From NCBI RefSeq assembly GCF_029016285.1, contig NZ_CP091975.1, forward strand, positions 930,001-994,000: a stretch of 64,000 nt of DNA, given 5' to 3'. A program made the position numbers and the translations under genes. Shown here piece after piece: positions 9,432-18,328 of the stretch (positions are counted from its first letter, which is position 1; each line of letters opens with the position of its first letter). The stretch is from Vibrio sp. DW001 (lineage in GTDB: Bacteria; Pseudomonadota; Gammaproteobacteria; Enterobacterales; Vibrionaceae). The notes under the pieces were generated by a model, which did not search any database, was not told the origin of the DNA, and worked only from the letters and a program-made list of their open reading frames with translations.

Positions 9432-10883
9432 ATGTATATTGGAATTGATTTGGGTACATCTGGAGTTAAAGTTATTCTCCTTGACGACAATGACGTCATT
9501 ATTGCATCACAAACAGAAGCGCTGACCGTTTCTCGGCCTAAAGAACTATGGTCAGAACAAAATGCTCAGGATTGGTGGGATGCAACCAATACTGCCATCT
9601 TAAAGATGCAGCAGCAGACTGATCTCACTAAAGTCAAAGCCATTGGGTTATCAGGGCAAATGCACGGTGCAACCTTGCTTGATAAAGAGGGTGAGTTGTT
9701 AAGGCCTGCCATTTTATGGAACGATGGTCGTTGTTTTGAGGAGTGTTTGCAGCTTGAAACATTGGTGCCAAATAGTCGCGACATTACCGGAAATATTATG
9801 ATGCCAGGGTTCACGGCACCTAAATTGAAGTGGGTAGCAAATTATGAACCTGAAATATTTAGCAAAATAGATAAAGTGTTGTTACCCAAAGATTATCTAC
9901 GTTACAAGATGTCTGGTGATTTTGCTTCAGATATGTCGGATTCGGCTGGCACAATGTGGCTAGACGTTGCTCATCGTGATTGGTGCGATGAGTTACTTGA
10001 GGCGACAGGTCTTACTAGAGAGCATATGCCCACATTGTATGAAGGTTGCGAAGTGACGGGTGTGTTGTCAAACGAGTTGGCACAGCGTTGGAATATGCCC
10101 CGCGTTCCTATCGTTGCAGGTGCAGGAGACAATGCAGCAGGTGCTGTTGGAGTAGGGATTATTGAACCGGGTCAAGCGATGTTGTCGTTAGGGACATCCG
10201 GTGTCTATTTTGCTGTTAGCGATGGATTTTTATCTAACCCCGAATCCGCATTACACAGTTTCTGCCATGCGTTGCCTAATACTTGGCATTCTATGTCGGT
10301 CATTTTAAGTGCCGCTTCGTGTTTAGATTGGGTTGCGAAACTAACAGGACAAGCGGACATTGGCGTTATGTTAGAAGACGTGCAAGCTAATGCGGACGTA
10401 GACTCTAAGGTTATTTTTTTACCTTATTTATCTGGTGAACGAACGCCTCATAATGATCCAAATGCCAAAGGAGTCTTCTTCGGCATGACGCATTCAACCA
10501 CTAAATCAGAGCTTGCGCTTGCCGTTCTGGAAGGGGTAGGGTTTGCCTTCAAAGATGGGTTGGATGCACTTCATGCAACTGATTTGATACCGGAAGAAAT
10601 TTCTCTTATTGGTGGTGGTGCGAGAAGTGCTTATTGGCGTCAAATGCTTGCAGATATTTTTGGGATGAGATTGGTTTATCGTTCTGGTGGTGAGGTGGGA
10701 CCTGCACTTGGTGCGGCGCGTTTAGCGCATTTAGGCACGGCAAAGAACGCCCACATAACCGATGTTTGTCCCGTGCCAGAGCTGGTACAGGTTCACGAAC
10801 CTGATTTAGAAAAACATAATCTTTATGATAAAAGGCGAGAAACGTATAAAGAACTATATCAGCAATTGAAAACGCTTTTTTAA
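9432..10883 (+). CDS. xylB: Xylulokinase
   Basis: Phosphorylates D-xylulose to xylulose 5-phosphate for the pentose phosphate pathway. 483 residues, the usual length for XylB of the FGGY kinase family. It has the N-terminal phosphate-binding motif GIDLGTSGVKVILLD, the substrate-binding SGQMHGATLLD segment, the catalytic-Asp segment AGAGDNAAGAVGVG, the SLGTSGV adenosine-side motif and the C-terminal IGGGARSAYWRQMLAD motif. A GAGG element lies about nine bases before the ATG. It is divergent from xylR and separated from xylA by about 8 kb. Confidence 0.97.
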   Translation: MYIGIDLGTSGVKVILLDDNDVIIASQTEALTVSRPKELWSEQNAQDWWDATNTAILKMQQQTDLTKVKAIGLSGQMHGATLLDKEGELLRPAILWNDGRCFEECLQLETLVPNSRDITGNIMMPGFTAPKLKWVANYEPEIFSKIDKVLLPKDYLRYKMSGDFASDMSDSAGTMWLDVAHRDWCDELLEATGLTREHMPTLYEGCEVTGVLSNELAQRWNMPRVPIVAGAGDNAAGAVGVGIIEPGQAMLSLGTSGVYFAVSDGFLSNPESALHSFCHALPNTWHSMSVILSAASCLDWVAKLTGQADIGVMLEDVQANADVDSKVIFLPYLSGERTPHNDPNAKGVFFGMTHSTTKSELALAVLEGVGFAFKDGLDALHATDLIPEEISLIGGGARSAYWRQMLADIFGMRLVYRSGGEVGPALGAARLAHLGTAKNAHITDVCPVPELVQVHEPDLEKHNLYDKRRETYKELYQQLKTLF

Positions 10884-11141
10884 GGTTGTATTTCCGAATG
10901 TTCTGTTTTGCTCTCCATGAGAGAGAGAGGGGGAAATCTATCGATTAAATGCCATTCTGGATGGTGTTTTAAATACTATTCAACTATATGAAATTGAAGA
11001 ACTTATCAGAATAGTGTTTTTTAAAATAAATGTTTAAAAACATGAAAGGCATCGAAGTAACGAAATAAAAAATAAAGCATCATGTCGACGCCTTAAATAT
11101 TTAAATAACAACAAAAGGTAATTGCGCTAAGGCGCAGATTG

Positions 11142-11202
11142 GCAAAGCGGATCATTCGTTATCGGGGGGCGATTATTGATGGTAACGCTTTGCTTTTTTT
11201 TT
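11142..11202 (+). terminator. Strong intrinsic terminator downstream of xylB
   Basis: GCAAAGCG (11142-11149) pairs with CGCTTTGC (11186-11193), with further pairing inside (ATCA/TGAT, TATCG/CGAT), and is followed by an uninterrupted run of nine T. Confidence 0.8.
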
Positions 11203-11207
11203 ATCCT

Positions 11208-11258
11208 CAGAAACAAAAACGCTCAGATTTATCTGGCGTTTATCAGATAAACCTGAGC
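11208..11258 (-). terminator. Terminator of the nitroreductase gene
   Basis: On the minus strand, GCTCAG.TTTATCTG and its complement form a stem of 14 pairs with one mismatch, followed by GTTTTTGTTT, 20 bp after the nitroreductase stop codon. Confidence 0.8.
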
Positions 11259-11279
11259 ATTTTCAATTAAGAGAATTCG

Positions 11280-11939
11280 TTAAAGAACGGTGATAACATC
11301 CGTTGCTGCAAGGCGTGCTTTAGGTTGGCTGTGATTATAGTCTTCAACATCTTTGTGATAGCCCATCGCCAGGGCCACATCTACTACAAACCCATCCAGT
11401 TCGTCTTTAAATATTTCACCAATAAGTTGCGCATCAACACCTTCCATTGGCGTAGAGTCGATACCTAAACGAGCAAGAGTGTGTAAAGTATTACCTAAAG
11501 CAATATAAGTCTGCGCTTTGGTCCAATGACCGTTAAAGCCTACTTCATCTGTGTTCATTTCTGCAAATGTGAAACCACCGTTTAGCATGTTGTCATACAT
11601 TTCGGCAGGTAGATGACCAGAGCTCACTTCTATATCAACTACTTTACGGTATTGGTCTTTTGTAAAACGAGGGTTGTAGGCGAACAATACGGTGTGTGAG
11701 GCTTCTTTAGCGTGTGGTTGATTGAATTGGAAGTTGTTTTCAAATGAGTCATGGAAACGTTGCTTAGCATTGTCACTTTCAATAACAATAAACTTCCAAG
11801 GTTGAGCGTTTATCGAAGAAGCAGACAAACGAATCGCCTCTTTTATGACGGTCATATTGTCAGATGAAATGCGCTTTGCTTCATCGTATTTTTTAGCCGT
11901 GTAACGGCTGTTGAGATCAGTAATAATTTGGTGAGTCAT
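11280..11939 (-). CDS. NfsB-type NAD(P)H nitroreductase
   Basis: FMN-dependent oxidoreductase of the oxygen-insensitive NAD(P)H nitroreductase family, 219 residues (E. coli NfsB 217). The N-terminal RYTAKKYD segment, the FMN-binding RLSASSINAQPWKFIVIES segment, and the C-terminal LARLGIDSTPMEGVD and VVDVALAMGYHK segments fit the family. The ATG at 11939 is chosen because it gives the family length and has GAGAAG before it; a TTG seven codons upstream has no ribosome site. It lies upstream of nothing obvious in the same operon; the dehydrogenase next door is on the same strand, 141 bp away, and could be co-transcribed. The physiological substrate is unknown. Confidence 0.88.
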   Translation of the reverse strand: MTHQIITDLNSRYTAKKYDEAKRISSDNMTVIKEAIRLSASSINAQPWKFIVIESDNAKQRFHDSFENNFQFNQPHAKEASHTVLFAYNPRFTKDQYRKVVDIEVSSGHLPAEMYDNMLNGGFTFAEMNTDEVGFNGHWTKAQTYIALGNTLHTLARLGIDSTPMEGVDAQLIGEIFKDELDGFVVDVALAMGYHKDVEDYNHSQPKARLAATDVITVL

Positions 11940-12080
11940 GTTCGGCTTCTCGTTAAGCAATTTGATGGGTGCATCGTAATGAGTTCAGCCATAGAAAAAC
12001 AGTGCTCATATCTCCAATCATTATGGGTATAATTACCCATAATGATGTTTAGCGTTTATACATGTCGTTCTTTTGTCCGA

Positions 12081-12800
12081 TTAGGCTGGTTGGCGTGTCG
12101 CACAGATGACGATTTCACGAATACATACACCTTGTGGCTGTTGATAAGCGTATTCAACAGAACGAGCAATATCGTCAGCTTGAAGTGCTCCGCCCATAGA
12201 TTCTTTCCAGTCTTTGTATCCATCAATGATGTCAGTTGATGAAGTATGAGAAAGCAATTCAGTTTCTACTGCGCCTGGAGCGATAGTCGTCACACGAACA
12301 TTTGAGTTTGATACTTCTTCACGAACATTTTCTGAAATGGCGTGAACCGCGAATTTTGTTCCGCAGTACGCCGCATGGTTGGGAAATGTCTTGCGACCAG
12401 CAATTGAACTAATATTGATTATTGTTCCACTTTGACGGGCTTTCATTGGTGCAAGAACCGCTTGCATGCCATTCATTAGGCCGATGACGTTAACGTCAAA
12501 CATGGTTTTCCATTCTGCCGGGTCTTGCACATCTAATTCGCTCAATAGCATTACGCCTGCATTGTTAACAATGCAATCTGTTGGGCCATATATCGCTTCC
12601 GCTTTTGCTATGGCAGCTTCGAAAGAGGCTTTATCGGTCACATCTACTTTTGTACATAATGCATTAGGTAACGCAAGCGCTTCTAGGCGGTCAATACGGC
12701 GTGCGATAAGTAATAACGGGTGTCCTGAATTACTTAAACGACGAGCAATGGCTTCACCAATACCAGAACTTGCACCTGTAATAACGACTAATTTTTTCAT
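12081..12800 (-). CDS. Short-chain dehydrogenase/reductase
   Basis: Classical SDR of 239 residues with the cofactor motif TGASSGIG near the N terminus, the structural NNAG motif, the INISSIAG segment with the catalytic Ser and the YCGTK segment with catalytic Tyr and Lys. RRIDRLEAL after the second strand, with basic residues, suggests NADP(H). The ATG at 12800 is preferred; a TTG four codons earlier overlaps the GGAG ribosome site. The substrate cannot be inferred. A LysR regulator lies directly upstream on the same strand and a nitroreductase downstream, so the three could form a redox-stress or xenobiotic unit; that is inference from proximity only. Confidence 0.85.
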   Translation of the reverse strand: MKKLVVITGASSGIGEAIARRLSNSGHPLLLIARRIDRLEALALPNALCTKVDVTDKASFEAAIAKAEAIYGPTDCIVNNAGVMLLSELDVQDPAEWKTMFDVNVIGLMNGMQAVLAPMKARQSGTIINISSIAGRKTFPNHAAYCGTKFAVHAISENVREEVSNSNVRVTTIAPGAVETELLSHTSSTDIIDGYKDWKESMGGALQADDIARSVEYAYQQPQGVCIREIVICATRQPA

Positions 12801-12971
12801 AATTTGCTCCAAGGTAATGAGTTAATAGACAATGAGAAACAGCGGGTTCCTCGTTGTGATAGGCTCATATTAGGCGATTTAGTACTGTTGATATATAGGG
12901 TGCAGGTTTAAAGACTGTTGTTTATGTGCAACAATCTTTTTGTCGGTTAGGCAAGAAACGATGATGGCGTT

Positions 12972-13874
12972 TTAGTGGTGATCGTGTTCAAACTTTGTTG
13001 TTACAAAATCAATTAAGGCTCTAAGTCTTTTAGGTTGATATTTGTCTTTATGATAAATGGCAGAAAAGGGCGAATTTGGAACCTTCCAGTTGGGGAATAT
13101 CTCGACTAATTCACCGCATTCAATGGAATGCTTACAATACATTTCAGGCACTCGAATAATCCCGTTATTGTGTAGCGCTCCAGTTATCAACACATTGCCA
13201 TTTTTGCACAACAAATTACCGTCGATAGTGACCTCATAATGCTGGGTTGAATCATCTAACGATAGAAAACGCCATTTCTTCACTGAGCCTGTTAAACATT
13301 TATGCTGGTTAAGATCTTTTGGATGCAAAGGTAAGCCATGATTTTGTACATATTTTGGGCTGGCTAAGGTCACCATATTGATATCCATGAGCTTTCTTGC
13401 TACGAATCCTGCATTTTCTAATTTTCCCATGCGAAAAGCGATGTCAAATTGGTCTTCGATTAAGTCAATTCGATGGCTACTAAAATCAAGATGTATATTG
13501 ATTTCTGGATATAACGCCATGAATTCACTAATGTAGGGTGCAATGATTTCTTCACCAATATATCCACCAACGCAGTTAACTCGGATCAGCCCTCGTACAT
13601 CATTGGTATCATCAACCGCAGCAATCAACGCTTGGTCAATTTCATTCAGTGCTCCTTCACATTGTGCGTAAAAGGCTTCACCTGCCTGAGTTAAGCGCAG
13701 GGTTCTGGTCGTTCTAATCAGTAAGCTCACGCCAATTTTAGCTTCTAGTGCGCTAATTTGTCGTGATACATGCGATCGAGAGACTTGCAGTGCTTCTGCG
13801 GCCTTAGTGAAATTACCTAATTGAGCGATGAGCACGAAAGATCGAATATCTGAAAGATTCACGTTATTAAGCAT
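12972..13874 (-). CDS. LysR-family transcriptional regulator
   Basis: About 300 residues. The N-terminal winged helix-turn-helix reads FTKAAEALQVSRSHVSRQIS, followed by LEAKIGVSLLIRTTRTLRLTQ, and then a periplasmic-binding-like effector domain (GLIRVNCVGGYIGEEI onward, FDIAFRMG segment) of the CrgA/aminoethoxyvinylglycine-type group common among regulators of SDR and reductase genes. The start at 13874 gives normal LysR length; an earlier ATG at 13907 is in frame. It is on the same strand as the dehydrogenase downstream, unlike the usual divergent arrangement. Target and ligand are unknown. Confidence 0.88.
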   Translation of the reverse strand: MLNNVNLSDIRSFVLIAQLGNFTKAAEALQVSRSHVSRQISALEAKIGVSLLIRTTRTLRLTQAGEAFYAQCEGALNEIDQALIAAVDDTNDVRGLIRVNCVGGYIGEEIIAPYISEFMALYPEINIHLDFSSHRIDLIEDQFDIAFRMGKLENAGFVARKLMDINMVTLASPKYVQNHGLPLHPKDLNQHKCLTGSVKKWRFLSLDDSTQHYEVTIDGNLLCKNGNVLITGALHNNGIIRVPEMYCKHSIECGELVEIFPNWKVPNSPFSAIYHKDKYQPKRLRALIDFVTTKFEHDHH

Positions 13875-13984
13875 AAGGAAGATAACCTTGAAGAATATTG
13901 TGGCCATGAGGAAATAGTTTTTCAGTATTGGCGCTATATATCAACAGAAAGTCTCTGGTGAGAGGAAAAATTGAGAATTAAAAG

Positions 13985-14005
13985 TGCCTTGTTAATGAGA
14001 AGGCA
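13985..14005 (-). terminator. Probable terminator of cobA-nirB-nirD
   Basis: On the minus strand TGCCTT and AAGGCA form a 6-bp stem with a nine-base loop followed by CTTTTAATTC, about 120 bp after the nirD stop codon. Confidence 0.5.
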
Positions 14006-14016
14006 ACCTGACAGTT

Positions 14017-14051
14017 GACCCTGAAGTACCGACTAGCCATGCTTCAGGGTC
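14017..14051. repeat. Perfect 10-bp inverted repeat
   Basis: GACCCTGAAG and CTTCAGGGTC flank a 15-base loop between nirD and the LysR gene. No U tract follows, so it is not an evident terminator on its own. Confidence 0.5.
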
Positions 14052-14126
14052 GGATCTTTCTGTCCATTGATGCCGGTGCGATGGCAATCATATCGCGGAT
14101 CAGTTAATTTTACAGATTGGTATTAA

Positions 14127-14465
14127 TTACACACAATCCGGCAATTGAACTTGTATCTCACCATTTACAGATCGAACTGGGTAGGTTTCAAGTTGATATT
14201 CGGGCTCTTCTAGGCATTCCCCAGTTACTAGGTGAAAATGTTGCTTATACAATGGCGATGCGACATAAGGCTGGCCTTCAATCGAGCCAATAATACCTCG
14301 GGATAAAATGGATGCTTTGCCAATTGGGTCATAGTTGGCTATTGCGTAAAGCGTATTGGTGCGTTTGCAGTTGAAAATAGCGACGTGTTTATCGTCTACT
14401 AGTGCGCAACTACCAACATTTGGCGCAAGATCTTGTTCTTTGCAAATAGATTTCCAGTTACTCAT
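14127..14465 (-). CDS. nirD: Nitrite reductase (NADH), small subunit
   Basis: Small subunit of the cytoplasmic siroheme nitrite reductase that reduces nitrite to ammonium with NADH. The 112-residue protein has the Rieske-like fold of NirD but, as in that family, no iron-sulfur ligands. Family segments include VGSCALVDDKHVAIFNC, YAIANYDPIGKASILSRGI and the central ASPLYKQHFHLVTGEC. It follows nirB by 45 bp and is the last gene of a cobA-nirB-nirD transcription unit. Confidence 0.95.
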   Translation of the reverse strand: MSNWKSICKEQDLAPNVGSCALVDDKHVAIFNCKRTNTLYAIANYDPIGKASILSRGIIGSIEGQPYVASPLYKQHFHLVTGECLEEPEYQLETYPVRSVNGEIQVQLPDCV

Positions 14466-14510
14466 ATCTCAATTCCTTACATTTTGGATTCTTTCTTAGC
14501 ATGATGGTTG

Positions 14511-17051
14511 TTATTCCACTTCCACTATCTCTATTTTTTGTTCAGCGACAGATTTTGGGAATCGCTGCTCACGTAAAGAAACAAATTGAAGATTCTCGTC
14601 TCGTTGATCACTATTAATAAAATGACTGAATCGTTTAAGTTTTTGTGGCGATGCCAAGGTGGTTTTCCACTCACATTGGTAGTTTGCAACGCTATAGGCC
14701 ATCTCTTTTTCAAGCTCATCACACACACCGATTTTGTCTTCGATAACCACTTGTTTGAGGTAATCGATACCTCCTTCAAGGTTCTCTAGCCAAACGGATG
14801 TACGTTGCAGACGGTCGGCGGTACGGATATAGAACATCAATACTCGGTCGATATATTTAATTAGTGTGCTGTCGTCGAGGTCTGTTGCGAACAAGTCTGC
14901 ATGGCGTGGACGCATGCCGCCATTACCACACACATAGAGGTTCCAACCATTCTCTGTTGCAATGATACCGATATCTTTTGATTGAGCTTCTGCACACTCT
15001 CGAGTACAACCAGAAACACCAAACTTGATTTTGTGTGGCGCGCGCAATCCTTTGTAGCGGTTTTCTACGTCAATAGCGAAGCCAACGCTATCCTTGACTC
15101 CGTAGCGACACCACGTGCTGCCAACGCAAGATTTAACTGTTCGAAGTGACTTTCCATAGGCGTGTCCAGTTTCAAATCCAGCATCAACCAATTTCGTCCA
15201 TATGGCAGGTAGGTCGTTCAATTGTGCACCAAATAAGTCGATACGTTGACCCCCGGTCACTTTTGTATACAGGTCAAACTCTTTGGCAACTTCGCCAATC
15301 ACTATTAGCCCATCTGGCGTGATTTCTCCGCCAGCGATACGAGGCACAACAGAATACGTGCCATCTTTTTGCATGTTACCGAGGTAAATATCGTTCGTAT
15401 CTTGGAGCTCCATGTGGCGGTTTTCAAGTACATAGTCGTTCCAAAAAGAGGCAAGTATAGAACCAGCTGTTGGTTTGCAAATAGCACAACCTAAACCACT
15501 GCCATGGTTTTTAAGTAGTGCATCAAATGTTTTTATTTTGTTGATTCGAACAATGTCGCTTAATTCCTGACGAGAGTAGGCGAAGTGTTCACAAAGGTTG
15601 TTGTTTACTTCCACACCCAGTTGAGCCAACTCACTGTCTAAGACCTGCTTAGCCAGTGTCGCACAACCACCACAACCCGTTGATGCATTGGTGCTTTCTT
15701 TAAGCTGCGCCATGGTCACACAACCAGAAGACACCGCTGCTTTGATATCGCCTTTGGTGACATCAAAGCAAGAACAAATAACCGCGGTATCCGGTAATGC
15801 ATTGATGCCCATAGCCGGTGATTCATCATCAATCACATTAGGTAAAATCAACACAGAAGGATTTGATGGTAATGGCATGTCGTTTTGCTTTATTTGTAAT
15901 AGAGTGCCATAGGCATTGGCGTCTCCCACCAATACGGCCCCAACGATTTTTGTCCCGTCTGCGGAAATGATTAGGCGTTTATACACTTGCTCTATTTCGT
16001 CGTTGTAGGTAAAAGATTGTGCGCCTTCTGTTTTACCATGTACGTCACCGATACTGGCCACATCAACACCAAGCAATTTCAACTTGGTACTCATATCTGC
16101 CCCAAGAAACGGAGAGGTTTGGTCACCTTCTGTCAATAAATGATTCGCGGCAACTTTGGCCATTTGGTAACCCGGGGCGACGAGACCAAAAATTTGATTT
16201 TGCCAAAGCGCACATTCACCAATGGCGTAGACATCCTCTAAGTTAGTTTGGCAAAAGTTGTTGATCGTGATTCCTCCACGTTCTCCAATGCCTATATCAG
16301 CACTTCTTGCGAGCTCATCTTGTGGGCGAATACCCGCGGAGAAAACAATCATGTCGGTTTCTACATGCGTACCATCGGCGAAATTCATACGATAACGAGC
16401 TGTTTCACCGTCGACAATCTCAGTGGTTGCTTTCTCAGTATGAACAATGACGCCCATATCTTCGATCTTGCGACGAAGTAGCGCACCGCCGCCATCATCA
16501 AGTTGCACGGCCATCAACCTTGGGGCAAATTCGACAACGTGTGTTTCTAGTCCGAGATTTTTAATCGCATTGGCCGCTTCAAGACCAAGTAGGCCACCGC
16601 CAATAACCACACCAATTTTGCTCTGTTTGCTTGATAACTCTATAGCGTCGAGGTCTTCAATAGTTCGGTATACAAAGCAGTGTTCTTGGTCGTTACCCGG
16701 AATAGGCGGTACAAAAGGGAAGGAACCGGTTGCTAAGACAAGCTTGTCGTAAGCTTCAATGCGACCACTGGCAGTAATAACCTGTTTATCAACGGTATTC
16801 AGTTTGGTTACTTCCTCATTGACGACATAGCTGACACCGTTTTCTTGGTAATAAGACTCGTCTGTCATCGCAAGATCTTGTGCTGTTTTACCTGTTAGAT
16901 AGGAAGTCAGTTGTACTCTATCGTATGCAAGGCGAGACTCCCGGGAAAAAGTGATGATCTCAACGTCTCTTCGCTCAGATTGAATGAGGGTATCGATAAA
17001 TTTGTGGCCAACCATTCCGTTGCCTACAACGATAATTCTTTGCTTGCTCAT
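14511..17051 (-). CDS. nirB: Nitrite reductase (NADH), large subunit
   Basis: 846 residues, the family length. The N-terminal half is a pyridine nucleotide-disulfide oxidoreductase with the FAD motif VVGNGMVGHKF and the NADH motif GVVIGGGLLGLEAA. A BFD-like [2Fe-2S] domain follows with CSCFDVTKGD and TGCGGC. The C-terminal half is the ferredoxin/siroheme nitrite reductase module with CVGSTWC and GVSGCTREC, which supply the four cysteines for the [4Fe-4S]-siroheme centre. The product is cytoplasmic and makes ammonium for assimilation. cobA upstream supplies the siroheme precursor and nirD the small subunit. With nasA divergent and a sigma-54 promoter upstream, an assimilatory, nitrogen-regulated role is more likely than a purely anaerobic one. 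Confidence 0.97.
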   Translation of the reverse strand: MSKQRIIVVGNGMVGHKFIDTLIQSERRDVEIITFSRESRLAYDRVQLTSYLTGKTAQDLAMTDESYYQENGVSYVVNEEVTKLNTVDKQVITASGRIEAYDKLVLATGSFPFVPPIPGNDQEHCFVYRTIEDLDAIELSSKQSKIGVVIGGGLLGLEAANAIKNLGLETHVVEFAPRLMAVQLDDGGGALLRRKIEDMGVIVHTEKATTEIVDGETARYRMNFADGTHVETDMIVFSAGIRPQDELARSADIGIGERGGITINNFCQTNLEDVYAIGECALWQNQIFGLVAPGYQMAKVAANHLLTEGDQTSPFLGADMSTKLKLLGVDVASIGDVHGKTEGAQSFTYNDEIEQVYKRLIISADGTKIVGAVLVGDANAYGTLLQIKQNDMPLPSNPSVLILPNVIDDESPAMGINALPDTAVICSCFDVTKGDIKAAVSSGCVTMAQLKESTNASTGCGGCATLAKQVLDSELAQLGVEVNNNLCEHFAYSRQELSDIVRINKIKTFDALLKNHGSGLGCAICKPTAGSILASFWNDYVLENRHMELQDTNDIYLGNMQKDGTYSVVPRIAGGEITPDGLIVIGEVAKEFDLYTKVTGGQRIDLFGAQLNDLPAIWTKLVDAGFETGHAYGKSLRTVKSCVGSTWCRYGVKDSVGFAIDVENRYKGLRAPHKIKFGVSGCTRECAEAQSKDIGIIATENGWNLYVCGNGGMRPRHADLFATDLDDSTLIKYIDRVLMFYIRTADRLQRTSVWLENLEGGIDYLKQVVIEDKIGVCDELEKEMAYSVANYQCEWKTTLASPQKLKRFSHFINSDQRDENLQFVSLREQRFPKSVAEQKIEIVEVE

Positions 17052-17108
17052 AATTACATTCCTGATTCAAAAATTACTAAATACTTACCGTTATTGCGAT
17101 GTTTTAAA

Positions 17109-17924
17109 CTACGCGGATAGTTTGAAATTTTCTTCTGAGCTGTCTGCATCAACAACCCGTTCTGTTCGCTGTTTTAGCCATTGCATTTGCTGGTTTATAG
17201 AAACCACTTTCCCGATGACGATCAAGGCCGGTGACAGGATTTGATTGCTCTGCATCATTTGCTCAAGTTCACCAAGTTCGCCAGTAAAGACTCGCTGCTC
17301 AGGAGTACAACCATTCTCAATAAAGGCCGCAGGGGTATTGCTTGGTAATCCTCCTTCAATCAGCCTGTCGCTTATCAATCTGGATTTGCTTAAGCCCATA
17401 TAAATAACGAGTGTTTGATTGAGTGTTGCTAACGCAGACCAATTTAAATCAAGTTGTTTGTCGGCATGGGCGGTAATGAACGTACAGCCTTGTGCTAACC
17501 CACGGTGAGTTAAGGGGATATTTGCGTAAGTAGCACATCCTGAGGCGGCGGTAATGCCAGGTATAACGTTGACTTGGATACCTTTTTGAGTGAGTAGTAG
17601 CATCTCTTCACCACCTCTACCGAAGATAAATGAGTCGCCACCTTTAATACGGCATATGTTTTTACCTTGTAAAGCGTGCTCGACTAAAAGCTGGTTTATG
17701 TCGTTTTGCGTTGCGCTGTGCAGACCTTTCGTTTTTCCGACATAAAGGGTTTCGGCATGCTGAGGGAATGTTGTCCGAATAGCTTCGCTGACGAGATTGT
17801 CGAAAACGATTAGCTCCGCTTGCTCAATCGCTCTTGCGGCTTTTACCGTCAACAAATCAGGGTCTCCAGGGCCAGCTCCAACGAGTGTTACCGTGCCTGT
17901 TTTTGAGCAATGTTTATTCATCAT
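17109..17924 (-). CDS. cobA: Uroporphyrinogen-III C-methyltransferase
   Basis: Methylates uroporphyrinogen III at C-2 and C-7 with S-adenosylmethionine to precorrin-2, the branch to siroheme needed by NirB. About 271 residues; a single-function SUMT, not a CysG fusion. Family motifs are VTLVGAGPGDPDLLTVKAAR, CRIKGGDSFIFGRGGEE, VIPGITAASGCATYANIPLT HRG split across the active site, and YMGLSKS. AGGAG lies five bases before the ATG at 17924; the next codon is also ATG. It is the first gene of the operon with nirB and nirD, behind the sigma-54-like site at 17978-17993. Confidence 0.93.
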   Translation of the reverse strand: MMNKHCSKTGTVTLVGAGPGDPDLLTVKAARAIEQAELIVFDNLVSEAIRTTFPQHAETLYVGKTKGLHSATQNDINQLLVEHALQGKNICRIKGGDSFIFGRGGEEMLLLTQKGIQVNVIPGITAASGCATYANIPLTHRGLAQGCTFITAHADKQLDLNWSALATLNQTLVIYMGLSKSRLISDRLIEGGLPSNTPAAFIENGCTPEQRVFTGELGELEQMMQSNQILSPALIVIGKVVSINQQMQWLKQRTERVVDADSSEENFKLSA

Positions 17925-17977
17925 CCTGACTCCTACACTAAATTCATACATAACTGAAAATCTTATGAACAGCCCAT

Positions 17978-17993
17978 TGCAATATAGGTGCCC
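17978..17993 (-). promoter_or_regulatory. Sigma-54 promoter for cobA-nirBD
   Basis: On the minus strand the site reads GGGCACCTATATTGCA and matches the -24/-12 consensus TGGCAC-N5-TTGCA at all but the first base, with GG and GC at the invariant positions. Its direction and distance (about 54 bp before the cobA ATG) fit. This points to control by sigma-54 and an NtrC-type activator. Confidence 0.75.
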
Positions 17994-18123
17994 AAATGAT
18001 GCATAATTGTTAATAATTATTTTTAATTCATATTAAACAAATAGTTATTGGCAATAAGTTCGGTTGTCATGTTTGACTGGATAGACGGGTTATCTGTTTT
18101 TTTTCTATGAATTGATTCGTTAT

Positions 18124-18168
18124 GGTGCAAAAGGCTGTGTAGTAGTGCAAAAGATACTGAAAAGTGCA
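18124..18168. promoter_or_regulatory. Three phased GTGCA half-sites, possible NtrC enhancer
   Basis: GGTGCAAAAG, AGTGCAAAAG and AGTGCATTTC lie at 18124, 18144 and 18163, spaced about two helical turns apart and 130-190 bp upstream of the sigma-54 site. GGTGCA is the NtrC half-site; the opposite half-sites are poor, so this is a candidate rather than a clear operator. Confidence 0.4.
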
Positions 18169-18250
18169 TTTCTATCACAAAAATGGGCCTACTACTTTAG
18201 AGGTATTGATGTGGTTAACTTATTAATAATATAGAATAAAAAATTTAAAA

Positions 18251-18266
18251 TGGCGCAATATGTGTA
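18251..18266 (+). promoter_or_regulatory. Weak sigma-54-like site before nasA
   Basis: TGGCGC-N5-GTGTA lies 63 bp before the nasA start and matches the consensus at 8 of 11 informative positions but lacks the GC at -12. It may be a degenerate promoter or chance. Confidence 0.25.
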
Positions 18267-18328
18267 GTTGGTTCGTATGTTGCTACGTAATGACTAATAG
18301 TAAATATTTTTTATTAGGATTAAGGGCG

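Larger units (their letters stand above)
10884..11279. other. Intergenic region after xylB with two opposed terminators
   Basis: About 395 bp with no convincing ORF. It contains a GAGAGAGAGGGGG purine tract at about 10920, a small GCGC/GCGC hairpin at about 11124 and two strong terminators at 11142-11202 (plus) and 11221-11258 (minus). The 250-nt distance from the xylB stop to the first terminator leaves room for a long 3' UTR or a small RNA. Confidence 0.5.

Noticed and set aside
18061..18120. ANTAR-type antitermination leader before nasA
   Set aside because: Only a four-base GATA/TATC stem precedes the run of T; the paired hexaloop hairpins expected of such leaders were not seen.
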